Source of the DNA: Pomacea canaliculata
Lineage: Eukaryota > Mollusca > Gastropoda > Architaenioglossa > Ampullariidae
DNA: 64,000 nucleotides
Direction of reading: 5' to 3'
Assembly: GCF_003073045.1 (NCBI RefSeq)
Contig: NC_037602.1
Span: 7,736,464 to 7,800,463 of the forward strand
Below, piece after piece: positions 37,595-50,600 of this stretch (position 1 is the first letter of the stretch; the number at the start of each line of letters is the position of its first letter). A model generated the notes under the pieces. That model did no database searches. It saw only the letters and a program-made list of their open reading frames with translations, and had not been told where the DNA came from. A program made the translations under genes and the position numbers.

Positions 37595-37960
37595 TATTCC
37601 TTTGCTGCTGGGGTTTATGTTGTTCAGTATGCCTACACGTATCTCACCGTCCACTGTTAGCAAATGTTCACTCATCATTACTGGTCTGCGCAAAGAAGTC
37701 GATCTACCTGCTGGGTTCAGCTTCTGAATACGTTTCTTTCGTCCCATCTACTGAACTTCTACAGCACTGCCTCAATCAACTTTATAATATTTATATTGCT
37801 GTGCATTGTGTATGCATGTTCTGTGTATGCGTGTTCATGAAAGTGCATTTGATGTTTGCCCTAAAACGTCTGGTTGCGTGCCTCTTTGTAAAGCGCTTTG
37901 ACTAAAGGGGCTGATGCTGGAGAAAGACGCAATATAAATGTGATTATTATTTATATCTAC
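37595..37960 (+). mobile_element. CR1/L2-like LINE 3' UTR
   Basis: Overlaps in sequence the tail of the 60,905 copy (TTTATGTTGTTCAGT..., ...CACTGTCCACTGTT..., ATCATTAYTGGTCT). It ends with the motif common to these LINEs: TTGTAAAGCGCTTTGA, then CGCAATATAAATGTGATTAT and an ATT-rich end. Confidence 0.65.
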
Positions 37961-37979
37961 AATACAAAAGTACCGATCC

Positions 37980-38230
37980 TGGATGTGAAACGTGGCGGAC
38001 TCTGCTAGCCAAAACGGAGAGTAGAATCCAGGCATTGGAGAACAGGTACTTCAGGAGGCTGCTCCGGCTCTCGTACAGAGAACATACAACCAATGACTTT
38101 GTATGAAGCACGGTTGTCATACTCGCAGGACACCAGGAATCGTCTACTTGTTACAGTCAAGCGACAGTCAATGGTCAATGGTTCTCATGGTCGCGTCCTC
38201 TTGTGACCCAGTTGTTTCCCTTTGCCCTCC
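37980..38230 (+). mobile_element. LINE ORF2 fragment (RTE-like)
   Basis: The translation reads ETW then TLLAKTESRIQALENRYFRR and LLRLSYREHTTNDFV, followed by RNRLLVTVKR. This is the ETW...RRIQAFE..C.RRLLR.SY.EH.TN block of the region after reverse transcriptase in RTE-type and related LINEs. The frame is soon lost; it is a short fossil of an ordinary LINE. Confidence 0.7.
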
Positions 38231-38641
38231 AGACGCGCTCTTTCAAAGAAGTCTTTATGAATAATGCCATAGTATTGAAGACATTAACGCTAATCTGTTT
38301 GGATATGCTCAAGATATCAAAACTGTGTGATTATCCATGCCATTCAGCTGCATATCTACACACAGATGAATAATTATTTGCACGTTCAGCCTTTGTTGAA
38401 TTCACAGCTGCACCAATGCCATTTAATTTCCGGTCTTATTTTTAATTTAATATTGCCCACCGAAACGAATAAAATAAAACACTTTCAACATATACGAATA
38501 TTTAATTTTATTGTCCTAAAATATTACTTGTCTTATTTTATTTTGAATATATTTATTATATTCATAAAGTTCTGAAGTTAAGTTTATTATTTCCTAACGT
38601 GTATGAAAAACATCGCAAATGTACGAGTGCTAAGGAACAAA

Positions 38642-41600
38642 ATGGCGTCCTCCCAATACCAAGAGCATCCTTGGTACACATCGTTGCTTGGACTTGCAGA
38701 GAACTTCAGGACTTCAAATCCTCCAAACATTCGTCTTTGCATACACTGTCTTCAGTCAATTTTTACTTTTAATCCTGCCCCCCATATCGAAGCGAGGACA
38801 CATCTCCAACTTGGGAGTATTTTGATGACCCATACCAAAAACACTGATCTTGCAAGAACCCATCTGGAGAAGGCGGTAGGTTTGATTTTTCTGTGTAAAC
38901 TTGGGTCGTTTTTCGGTTTTATAATTTTAATACATTTTCAAGATTCTAATCTTTTAAAAAGTTGATTTGCCGAAGCAAGTTAATTAAAGCTCGAAATGAA
39001 CTTTTTTTCTGTTACAGTGGTCAATTTCATCAACTGTATCCTTCATATGTGTGTTTGTGTGTGGGTTTTTTTTTTCCCCCCATGAGAGACCACGGACAAG
39101 ATAGGAGATATATGTCCTTGGTCAGAGTATTGGCAGGGCAAAGCAGTGAGCGTCTACCATATGAGCTTACAAAAAATAGTAATGATAACATTAAAACTTA
39201 GGGGTTTTTTTTAGTGGTATGTTTTAAATGCAAGCTTTTTAACAACCAAGTGAAAATGCTGTTGTTTCTAAAGCCAGCGTTTGTCATCTTAATCATGACA
39301 CACAAACAGATGTAAAATAGAGCACATTTCTCTCATTAATTAAATAGAGATAATATTTTGTATGTTAAACACATTTCTTAGTATTTTCATCTATCAAAAA
39401 GGTAAAGCATTACAGTAAAATTGGAAGGGAAAAAAGTCAGATAGCTACGGTTGGTAACTATAAAAAAATAGCTTTTTTGAAAAACATTATTTCTGATAGA
39501 TAGTGTTACAAACTGTTTAACACTTTCTGTAAAATATGCATTATTTTTTTTAATGGCAATTGAATAATGTTAAGTGGATTTAATTAATTGGATAGTTTGA
39601 CCCTTGTTGTCACATTCATGTTTTAAAATTGTATTTACAGCTATAAAGGTATGCATCTCTTGTTTTATGTTATGACATGAAGAGATAGTGGGAAATCTTT
39701 TGATTCCCCCAGCCTTTATTGCTACTAATGTCTTATTCATGTGCAAAATACTGTGGAAAAAAAAATTGGTGACAAATTTTGAAGAAAAGAGTGAATACGC
39801 TACGAGAAGAGAAATGATTTTTGAATCAGTTGATAGTGCTGCTTATATAAATTGTTTGATAACAAGTAATGACAAAATACCTATCATGACCATTCTGTTA
39901 TTTGTCTTAATATTTTAAACAACTAGACCTCTGACCTAAACTTATGTTTTCAGACTCCTTGACTCCAAACCAGTTATGTTTTCAGATTTTTTAGGCAGAT
40001 TTTTCTTTATGTGATTAGGAGCTGTTACACCCATTTCTGTGTGATGGGAAACTTTGTCATTATATATGACAGATTTTTTTCCTTTTAGTGCAGTGTTTTT
40101 ATGTGACTGTATGAAAATGTATGCTTACAATTGTGAAATAGTGTGTCAGTTTTAGATTTAGATATATATATACTGTGTGTGAGAGAGAAAGGGGGAGGGG
40201 GGAACTGAGAACCATGGCAAAACTTTTGCATGAAAACTAACCTTGACTAAAACTTAGATTTCTAATGCTGATGAAGTTCGATATGAATCAGCAAGCATTT
40301 TGTCACAACTATATGAGAAACAGGTTGGTAATATATTGCTTTTGGTTTAGTATAGATATTTTATTTCCTTGTTCTGTGTGGGTATTTCAGAACAAAATAG
40401 TATGGTGAAATGCACGTGCACAGATGCATGCATTTTTTATATTTATGCATCATTGAGAAAGAAAGACAATATTTGTATCACATTGAATGAAAATTTCTAA
40501 CTCTGGGGGTATCAAGGGTGAATAGAGATGCTGTGCATGTCAGCCTTCGTTATTTGTTCTACTGCTTTATGGAAAGTTCCCTTTTCAGGTTTTCTGGGTC
40601 TTTGTGGCTATATAGCTGATTTGATGTATGTAAGCATATAAAAGCAAACAGAAATTTCCTATATAAACAAGCTTTATCATTGTAGAGATATACAGCTGTG
40701 ATAATATAGAAAATAAGCCAGCCCTTTAGTAAAGACAGACTAACAGTTTTCCAGCAAAATAAAAAAAAAAACCAACCCTATTAAACATTGACATAGATGA
40801 TCAAAAAATATGTATGAAAGTACATTTCGATTTTTATTGCTACAGATGCAGTCACAGTTGGCAAAACCTATTTTACGCCATGCTATTGAAATGTCACAGC
40901 GTGCACCTTACTGGCATTGTCGGCTTCTTTTCCAGCTGGCAGTGAGTTTGGTTTTTGTTGTTTGGTTTTTTTTTTAACGTATGTTTTCTCCAAGAAAATT
41001 TATTACAGATTTGTTACCTGCCAGGGCTGTATAATGTGTATGCTATTGTGGTAGATGAAGTTTAACTTGTCCTAGATTTAGCAGCATAATCTTTGCTTTA
41101 TTCTAAGAGGTATTATGAATTCAACTTTATTGTGGTGTCACTTGAAAGTTTTCTGAGATAACATTTTGTTTTCCAGCAAATTCATGCCCTTGAGAAGGAC
41201 ATGGTATCGGCCATGAGTCTTTTGTCAGTAGGGGCAGACTATGCAGCGGCTGCACGCTCAGAATATACGCGGCTTCTCTTTCTGCTTAGCAAAGGCATGG
41301 TGTGTATTGGATTTTATGCTATCTCCATTGTCTTATGTCCACTAGAAAAGTATCATTTTTAGGGGAAAAAAAACCATGTCTCCATGAAAACTGAAAAATG
41401 GCTAAAAGTGACTATGAGTACAGAGAAAATATTAAGAACTACAGGTTTACTATTTTAGGTATTGCATTTGCGTGCACGGGTAGGAAAAGATTCATGACCT
41501 TTACAGCTTTTAAAGGCTAACCTGAGTGCAAAATCATTTTTGAAATGAGTGGGCTTAGCTCATATCTGTAGATAGCTGTAGCGATAGAAAATAAAAATGA

Positions 41601-44600
41601 TTTGTTGCCTTTCTATAATTATGTTCCTGGCTTCACTTGTCAATGACTTTATACGCAAGTTATGTTTGCTGATCCTTCACTGGTCAATGATTTTATACAC
41701 AAGTTATGTTTGCTGATCCTGGTGTTGACATAACTAGCACTGAGGAACATACTAGAAATGATTAGTTGTCTCTCTATGATCGTGTTCCTAGTTTAGACAT
41801 AAATAGCAATAGGGAACATACAATAATGTGAGATCATAGCATTATAAAAAATATACAGGATCTTTTAGTCATCTTTTTTAAAATCAGCAAATGTATCTCG
41901 AGTGATGCATGCATTTTGTAGCAGTCTCTATTTCCAGTGAAGATTCTGCAGTTTGTTTTTTTTTTTTGTTTTAGTTGGCCCTTATTGAGCGTAATATTGA
42001 GATGGTGTCAGAGTGCATGGGGCAGGCTGGCAACCTGATAGACCATTTCACTGGATCCCCTGCCCACAAGGAATCTCTCAAGGTCTTCTTTCTAGTGTTG
42101 CAAGTCTGCCACTACCTTATGGCAGGCCAGGTTGGTGGAATTACAACTAGCAGTAAATTGTTGAACTATGCTGATAATTTGCAAGATTGTTTTGGGTTAA
42201 ATCATTTTAATGTAGGCGGAATCATTGCCTCATATTGGGAGTTTGAATTCTCTGCTTGTCATCTGTGTTTTATTTTCATAGTAAAGAGAATATTACACAT
42301 GCTAGGAGAATCCTAGATGGTTTGAGTCTTTTTGTATTCGCTGGATTGATGGTGTCATAGGTGAAGAGTGTCAAGCCAGTTCTGAAGCAGCTGCAACAGA
42401 GTATTCAGACCATCACTCAGATCCACACTGAAGATGGTGAGACCTCGTTTCGTCATTGTGTCGTTATTTATTTTTTTTTTTTTTATAAAAAAGCCTTTTA
42501 ATCCGTCAGTGGATTACAAGTCAGCTCCACTCTAACACTGTCCCTTGAACGCTGTCCTTAGTTTTTGAATGAAGGCGTTAAGAATTTTAACTGATACTGA
42601 AATGATTACTTGGTCTCAAATTTTGATATTTCAACTTTTACAAAAACACATTAGAGTACCAGAAAACTTATTGAAGTTGTAAAAATCGTTTTATTCTATT
42701 TTATTTGACACTATAAGCACTGGGGTTTTTTTCTGTTTGGCTATTTTTCTTGGGGTCCGCTCCCCAAATTGATGTTATCTGTTCATTCAGTTGTGTCGGA
42801 GTGAACATGCTCAGTGACTTGAGTTGAGGTCTTATACTGTTATTCATGGTTAAATGTAACTTGTATTTATTTAGTCGTTTAGTAAATGAAAAAGAGGCAG
42901 CCAACAACAATATGTTTTGGGACAGTGTTAGACTCAGGATGACCTGTAACAGTATTTCCATAGTCTTTAAAACAAAACCTGCTTGATTGTGCCAAGTAGT
43001 ATTCTTGCCCTGCTAACACTTTTTTTCCCTTTCTTTCAGACTTTATACACTTTGTTTTGAAATTCATTCAATTTTTTTTCCCTTTCAGTAATTCCTTTTA
43101 TCACGATGTAGGTAATTTTCATTACTTTTTATCATTTTAATCTCTATTTTTCTAGGGGAAACACTGTTTGAAGATGGTGAGTTTAGTTTATCATCGTTGG
43201 CATCATCTTTTCTTTACCTGTGCATTGTATATTGTAATGCTGAGTAAAAACAAATAATTAACTGTTGCTGCTTTGCAAGGTTGATCCATGGCCATATGAC
43301 AGACAAAAATGCAATATGTAATTATGAACTACATTGTGAAATGTATGTTGTTCCAGTCGTATGTTAATTCTGAGCACAACCTGTATTCGTTTGAGCACTT
43401 TATAAAGCCATAGGGTTCCAGAAAAGCTAGCTTTTTAAATTTTTTTTTCAATCTAAATTTCTTGCACTTGTCAGATATTTTTCTTCTTTGACTTTACCAG
43501 ATGACATGACCAAAGACAATAACAGGCTACATTTGCTTTCTAATCATTGAAAGCAGACTTCCAGACAATGAATTAGTACATGCCTGGTCATGTGAGCAAC
43601 AGCCTTCTGACAGCTATAAAGAGGACAACACAGCCAGTTCATTTTTCTTGATGATTATAGTAGCCATGCTCTTTACAGTCTGGTATTGTGCCAGTTGCTC
43701 TGGCAGTTCCGTGTTACTACTTGTTGTCTGTGTTTGTGAACTTAAGCCATCTGCAAACCCAGTCTTTAACAGACTTTGTACTAGTCAGTGTGCTTAGTTA
43801 TAATCTGGATTGGTGTTCTTTTCGAAAGAAGACAGTGTCTTGTGCAAGAATGCACAACAAATGCTTCAGCAGTGGTATTTGAACTGCTCACACACTCTTT
43901 GTATACAGTGCACTTCCTGTGTGACCATTGTGCTCGTTGGTCTAACGCTCGAGGGCCACACTGGACATGCTATAAAATCTTGTGGGCCAGAACATGGTGG
44001 TTTTGCCAGAATTATGACGTTAAAAATGAAATTATGTTGTGTCTCGTTAAAATGAGCGGGTTGGATAAGGCACCTTCGCAGGCTGTAGGTTGGGTACCCT
44101 GGTCTAAGGAGTGGTGGATGCATGTTTGGCATGATAAGCCTCCTACCCTGTGATGTAGGCTTTAGAAAAAAAGGTTCATCAAAATTAGTCAGGAACAGTA
44201 AGATTTTCATTCTCATTTCATTTCCTGGTGCTTGATTAAGGTTTTAGAAAACAGAGTAACAGAAAACTTGTTATTCGATTTTGACACTTGCCAGCAGCTC
44301 TCATCTCTCGTATTACCTTTCAGTTCCGAAGTTTTACATAGAGACAGCCAACTCTGTGCAACATGTGATCCACCTAGGAGACTTTGCTGTCAGCATAAAT
44401 CTTGTGGATGCATATTTCCACTTCCTTGTTGGGCAAGCAATCAAGGTTTTAGGCGCTGAGATTTGCCCATGTAGGAAAGGTCTTCCAGTTCGTTGCCCTT
44501 CCCTGCTGGCTTTCCATCTCCTCAAGCTGTTTACAACCTCTGTAATTCATCAAATCATACAACATGGCCTGCTTGGACAACCTCTTGATGCATGCACAGT

Positions 44601-47600
44601 TTCATGCACCCTCTGTCAAAGCTGGGATACATGTCTCTACATCTCTAGCCATGATATCACCATAATTGTTGGCACGGCGTAAAAACCAAAGAAACATTAT
44701 CTCTACATCTGACTGATTTGCTGTGGCATGACATTTAGAGCTGGTGAGATGGATAATGGTTTGTCAGTTTGTAAACTATCTAGGTATTAGCATCAATTTT
44801 AGATGGTTGGTTTTAAGTGGTGCGTTTATGTTCAGAATGCGCACCAGCTACTCTATTTATGCGGGCACATAGTCATGATAATATTGAAGCCATACCCCTC
44901 TTGTCAAAATTATGTGTTTATCCTGCATATCTGCAGCCTAGGATAATTTCTTTACGCGTTAATTTGAAGATCATGATGGCAAGGAAGACAATCCACCAAT
45001 GGATCCCCGTTACTATCACTGGTATGGTTGTGTGCAACTCACACACAGTGGTTGCGGAGTCTCGCCTTCCATTGCAATGTAGTGCTGACATTATGTCTGC
45101 TATCATCCGGTGCTCCAGCTTTCCCTTCAGGAGGTTCTGTTGGAGAGATCTTTTGGCATATACTGCTCTGGCCTTTTTGAGACTGATCTAGGTGGGTTGT
45201 TTTGCTTGCTTCCTTCTGATATCTATTCTGTGGTCAGGTCAGGTCATTTGGTAATGTCAAAGAAGAAATGAAATTTTTATTGTAAATTTTCTTTGATTTA
45301 CTAGATAATATGGCATTGAGACCCTCCCAACCTCCCTGTGTTTAGTTGAGTGTTGGTAAATGTCTGAGGCCTGTTGCTTGCCTGACCAGTGGCATGCCCT
45401 ACATGCCACATGCATGGGAGTCAATTTTCAATAGAGAACAAATGTAGCTTATTATCTCCTACGTTAATGTCGTCTGGTAAGTCTTGAAGAAAGATAGTTT
45501 ACAATAAAAACATCGTCTTTTTTTTAAGTTTAGTGTCTTGTCCTTTCCCATTTGGAAATCAACTTTTACCTAGGATGCAGCTGTGATTTAAAATATTCCT
45601 GAAACGTAATGTGTGGTAATATAGTATTCAAAGATTTTAATGTATGCATCCATATCTATTTTTAAAAAAAAACAAAATGTGCCCAGTATCAAAGAATTCA
45701 AAGGAGCCAGTTAGTGAATATTTCAACGAAAAATATGTGTAGCATGATGGTCAATTTCCAGAATCAGCTGTAGCATGATGAGTGAAAACCACTGACCTGT
45801 GAAAGAAGTGGATGTCCTATTCTTTTTTAATTACTCCTTCATTAACTGCATAACAGATACTGCAGGGATATATTGGATACCTTTGGTTAGGGTAATTAAA
45901 GGACATATATATATTTTTTTTGCTAAGGAGCTTAAATGGGACCTTTGCCTTAAAAGGAGATTATTGACCAAAGCATATCTGAATCCAGGCTTTTTTTTTT
46001 TTTTTGATTCAATGCTTTGCCCACTTTGGTTATTTAGATTTTACAGAGGAAAAGTATGAAAGAGGATTTGCCATAATTTAGGAAATAGCTAATCTGGGTG
46101 CAGAAGCAGAAATATTGATAAGAAGATGATCCTCATTTCAGAAAAACAGATGCTTTTAGAAATTCTTCACACAAGAAGAAATATGTGCTTCCTGATTTGC
46201 ATTTTGACAGAATCACACTTTTCAGGAATCTTTGAAATGTCTTTTGTCAGTTATTATCATCAAAATTATTGTAATTGTTTGTGGTTCTCTTAAATGCTGT
46301 TTTCCATATTTTGAGTTTTTAGTACTAAATCATTTCATGAAACCAATCATTTGTTGTCTGGTTATTCTTGTATCTTGCTTCATAACTTCAGGTTGCATTG
46401 TTTGTCACATTGCCTTTTGGGGAATAGGGATGGGACTAAGTTTGCTTCATCCTGGCACATTGTCTCTCTGAACTCGTCGAGACTATTCTCTTGTTAAAGA
46501 TTAGTTCCGGGGTTCAGGTCAGAACTTCAGCTCTGCAGTTGTTTTGCTTTTATTAGTTTCTGCACCTTCACCCTTCTCAGTATTCATTTTCATCTCCTTT
46601 TGGAAAAAAAATCATATTATTTTCAGTGTTTGCACTTCTAGGAGATAATTCGTCTCTTTTATCCCTGCGTACTGTGCTTATCAGACTTGTATTTTTAAAA
46701 TATGTGGTAAATAATGAAATATTAAAATAATCATTTCCACATCTAAGACTTTGTGTATAATTGTTTGTATGCATTACATTTTGTTCAGCCGGTTTTTTTT
46801 GGGTTTTTTTCTCTACATATTTTCGGGGAAACAGCAGCACAGGGTATCATAATTGTGTTGATGTCAATGTATAGTAATTGTTTAGGTTTTCTGGGGAAAA
46901 TATTTTTTGTCTTGGCAGTTAGGTTGTAGCATATCAGAATGACAGTTCATAACATTTAGAAGAGGCTAGTAGGTTTCTTTGGCATGATTAGATACGGCAA
47001 AGCATGAGAATTTCAAGATGATATTGCACTTGAAATCATGAAAGAAAAAGCAGTTGCAGCAGATGGTTACGGAAAATATTAGTAGCTGAGACTGCATTAG
47101 ACTGCTGGCAGGGGGATACATTAGTGGGTTGACAAGATAACTTTGTTACATAAAATGGATCTCCTTCTTCCTCTCCCCTCCCACAAAGGAAAAAAGTGCA
47201 CGAAAGCCATGCAAGTGATTAAAATGAATAGTGAAAATGTTAAAGGTAAACCTAATTTTATACAAAGGAGAGATGAGTTGCAACTCAAAAAAATTAAAAC
47301 TCAGAAAATGAGATAACTGCTACCTAAATTTATAAGTTAAATTTAGATAACTTTTTTGGTTTGTTTTGTTTTATTGAGCACACCATTTTGCCTACTATTA
47401 GAAATTTGTATTTAAGAAGAGGAAAGCATCATGTACAAATACCATCGGCATAGTTGAACAATGTTAAAATACAGTTAGGTACTAGTTGTCAAGAGTTTTG
47501 TTTTAAAGTTAAAATAGTTTTATAACTAGTATTACCTAAAGCACTGTGTGCAATGTAGACTTTTTGAGCTTGTCATGCAATATTACAAATTGAAAATTTT

Positions 47601-50600
47601 CATCTCAGTGGTATATCAACTTTAGCAACATGAATTTTAAAAAAGGAGACTCCTCTTCCTTTACCCATATTTGAGATCAGCTGAAAGTATTGAGCTGTCA
47701 GAAGTCATAAAATGTGAAGACATGATGTCACCCAGTTAAAAAAAGTTCTCAAGCAGTTCATCCATTTTCATGGCACCCTTTTAATGAACGATAGTAATGA
47801 GCCTGTTTTTAATTATTTATTATTTGCTTGGATTGTTCCAGAGCCACCTATGTCAAGTAACCCTGTGGACCAGTTTCACTGGCTTCCTAAAGAACATATG
47901 TGTGTCCTTGTGTATCTAGTGAGTAACTCATTTGCGGAAATATTACAATTGTTTTCTAAGCTCCTGGAGTAAACCTGATGCGCACATACCAGCTGAATGT
48001 GCCAGTTCTTTAAAAATAACACTGCTCAGGTGCCATACATTGAAGAATTATGTGCATGTTAAAATCTGATAAAAATCATGGCGTGTTTGTTTGCTTGTCT
48101 GTATGCTAACCTGTTGTACTTAGATACCACTGCTACTCCTTATTGCAGTGTTTCTGTATGCTGGAGCTGAATCAGAATATTGTGACAAGTTTTGTTTAAA
48201 CTCTTCAACATATTGCCATTTCAGGTGACTGTGATGCATTCCATGCAGGCTGGGTACATGGACAAAGCACAAAAGTACACAGACAAGGCACTGATGCAGA
48301 TTGAGAAACTAAAGAGTGAGTTCATATTCTGAAGAATGATTGACAGACTTAGAACATTTGTGTCTATTGTGGTTGCAGACATATCATTGTAGCAGCAAAG
48401 TGATAGGAAGGATGCAGTTGTAAAACATAACATATATCATGAGATGTCTCATGTGGGCTTGTAAACCCAGGACTTCCAAATGCCAACATAAGCTGTTGGT
48501 GGAAGCAACAGAGAGGAGGTGTCTAGTGCGGCTGATCTTGCACAGTTCGAGATAAATGAACTTGCAGACTTTAGTTAATATGATTCTTGAGAGACCGTCA
48601 TGTGTTGAAAATAGCTCAAAGGTTTCTGACAGACTGAAAAAAAAGTAATGCAAAGTACTCATTAATGTACGGATGCCATCTTTGATGTTATAATATTATT
48701 TTCACTATCAGACTGTACATTCATGAAAACATGCTGCTGCTTTTTTCTTTTCCATTTTCCCTTCATCGGGAATTAGATTTCAGGGGAAGTAAATTTATAT
48801 ATGATTTGAACTAGCATCTGAAAGTAGCTGTTACTTCTCTTGAATTTTCAGTCATTCTTGAATAAAAATATTTAAGAATTGTCATCGCCCCACCCCTTTA
48901 AGATGTGTTGCCAAACACTGTCCTTATCTCAGTTTGTTTGTTTTTTTTCAAGCCATTGTGTTGAGTTAAAGTTAAATGGTCACAGCCGTAGTAAATTTAA
49001 TGGTTTTGTGTGCTGCTGTATTCATATGTTTTCAGGTTTTGCAAATATAGCACTCTGTGTGTGTGTGGTCACTCATGGATGATAATATGCCATTGGATTT
49101 TTGTGTTACAGTGCTAGACACACATCCACTGCTGTTAACATTCCAGTTAATGCTGCTGGAACACATTATCATGTGTCGTCTCATCATGGGACACAAATCT
49201 ATTGCCATTCAAGAAGTGAGTTCATTTATCCGCCCCAGTTTATAATCTCACAGTACACAGCATTTTCCAGATTAGGACAGCAGCAGAATACTCCTCAGAT
49301 TCTTCAGTCCACAGTTAGACAAGCCAATCTTACATGTACCTTACTTTTTTAGGGTAGACCACTGAATTTTCACACGGAGAAAAAAAATGGAAGTGATCAC
49401 TGTTTATTCAGAATCCCAGAACAGATCTAGAGCAAATTCTGATAAAACCTGTTTTGTGTAAATTGCAGTGGCAGACATGGAGGTTTAGTTTCATTGTTTG
49501 GCAGTGTTAATCTAACCAACAACTAAAGAAATCTGTAAGAGGATAAGGTTACATTCTTTTTGTGCCACCACCCTTTCTGCAAATCCAAATTTAATATAGA
49601 TCCCACTTTATTTGCTGCTGGTTCCTTTGGCAAATATTGTGGGGTGGCTATCATTGATGGTTCTTAAAGATGGGATTGTCATAATTGTGATATTCCTATG
49701 GTCATGTTTATGTGATATCTATTTTTAATGTGGTACATGATTTTTAGATTTTTCAGGCCTGTCATGTGTGTCAACAGCAACCCAGGCTCTTCTCCATGCA
49801 TAGTGCTCAGATTCATACACTTATAGTGAGTGCTATTTTAAAACTCTCAGTGTCAGAATTACAGGCTGCAGAAGACTACCAGTTTAATCTCAGGAGCTGA
49901 ACTTACCACTAGCATGCATATTGTATGTTGACATTTGACATGCCTCTAATAAATTACATAGTGTAATGTAGTCATGAATTAAAACTTTCTTTAGTAGTAT
50001 TATAAATGCAGATTAAACTAGCAAAACCTGTACATGGAAAAAGCAAGTAACAAATATTTCTGATGATTGACAGGGTTTGTATGCGATGTCCATGAACTGC
50101 ATGGAGGCAGCAGAAGCTCAGTTTAAAACAGCTTTGGAGGTGAGTGTCACCAAACTAATATAGTCTTAGGGGGTTTGCAAGGGGTACTCCTTGCTGCCTG
50201 TTAATAAAGATATTTAAAAACAAACATTCATTGTATCCTTTTGTTGTAATACTGTTTATACTTTTGTTGTCATGTTTTGCATAATTTTTCTGTAATGCTG
50301 AGCTTTTTGTCCTCTTTCTTACCAGCATAGTTCAGGTGAAGGTGAGCTTGCAGGGTTCATAAACCTCAACCTGGCCATTGTGTACTTGCGAATGAACAGG
50401 CAGTCAGACTTACACAGGCTGGCAGAGGTCATTGATCCAGATACACTCCATTCCCAGTCAGTTGATGCTTTTGTTTGCTTTTGCTTGAGGATGGCTAGAT
50501 TATATATTTCTGATCCACTTTTTTCCCCTTTTTTAACAATTATTTGTTTTATTGCATTTAAAAGTATTTGAAAATCCATCAGTCTAAGGCCCTGTTGTAG

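Larger units (their letters stand above)
36201..38641. other. Repeat-rich region upstream of MAU2
   Basis: Very AT-rich at first, then a stack of repeats: a tandem array (36,817-37,150), a hairpin (37,278-37,361), a LINE 3' UTR (37,595-37,960) and another LINE piece (37,980-38,230). The MAU2 promoter must lie in or after these; no TATA box stands out. Confidence 0.55.

Noticed and set aside
37403-37749. Ten-nt inverted repeat AGATGGGACG...CGTCCCATCT as a transposon end
   Set aside because: The match stops after about ten bases and the interval runs into a LINE 3' UTR, so it is probably coincidence.
49748-49756. Alternative acceptor inside MAU2 exon 12 (ATTTTTCAG)
   Set aside because: The upstream acceptor gives the residues matching human EISQVCQLC; using the inner one would drop three aligned residues.
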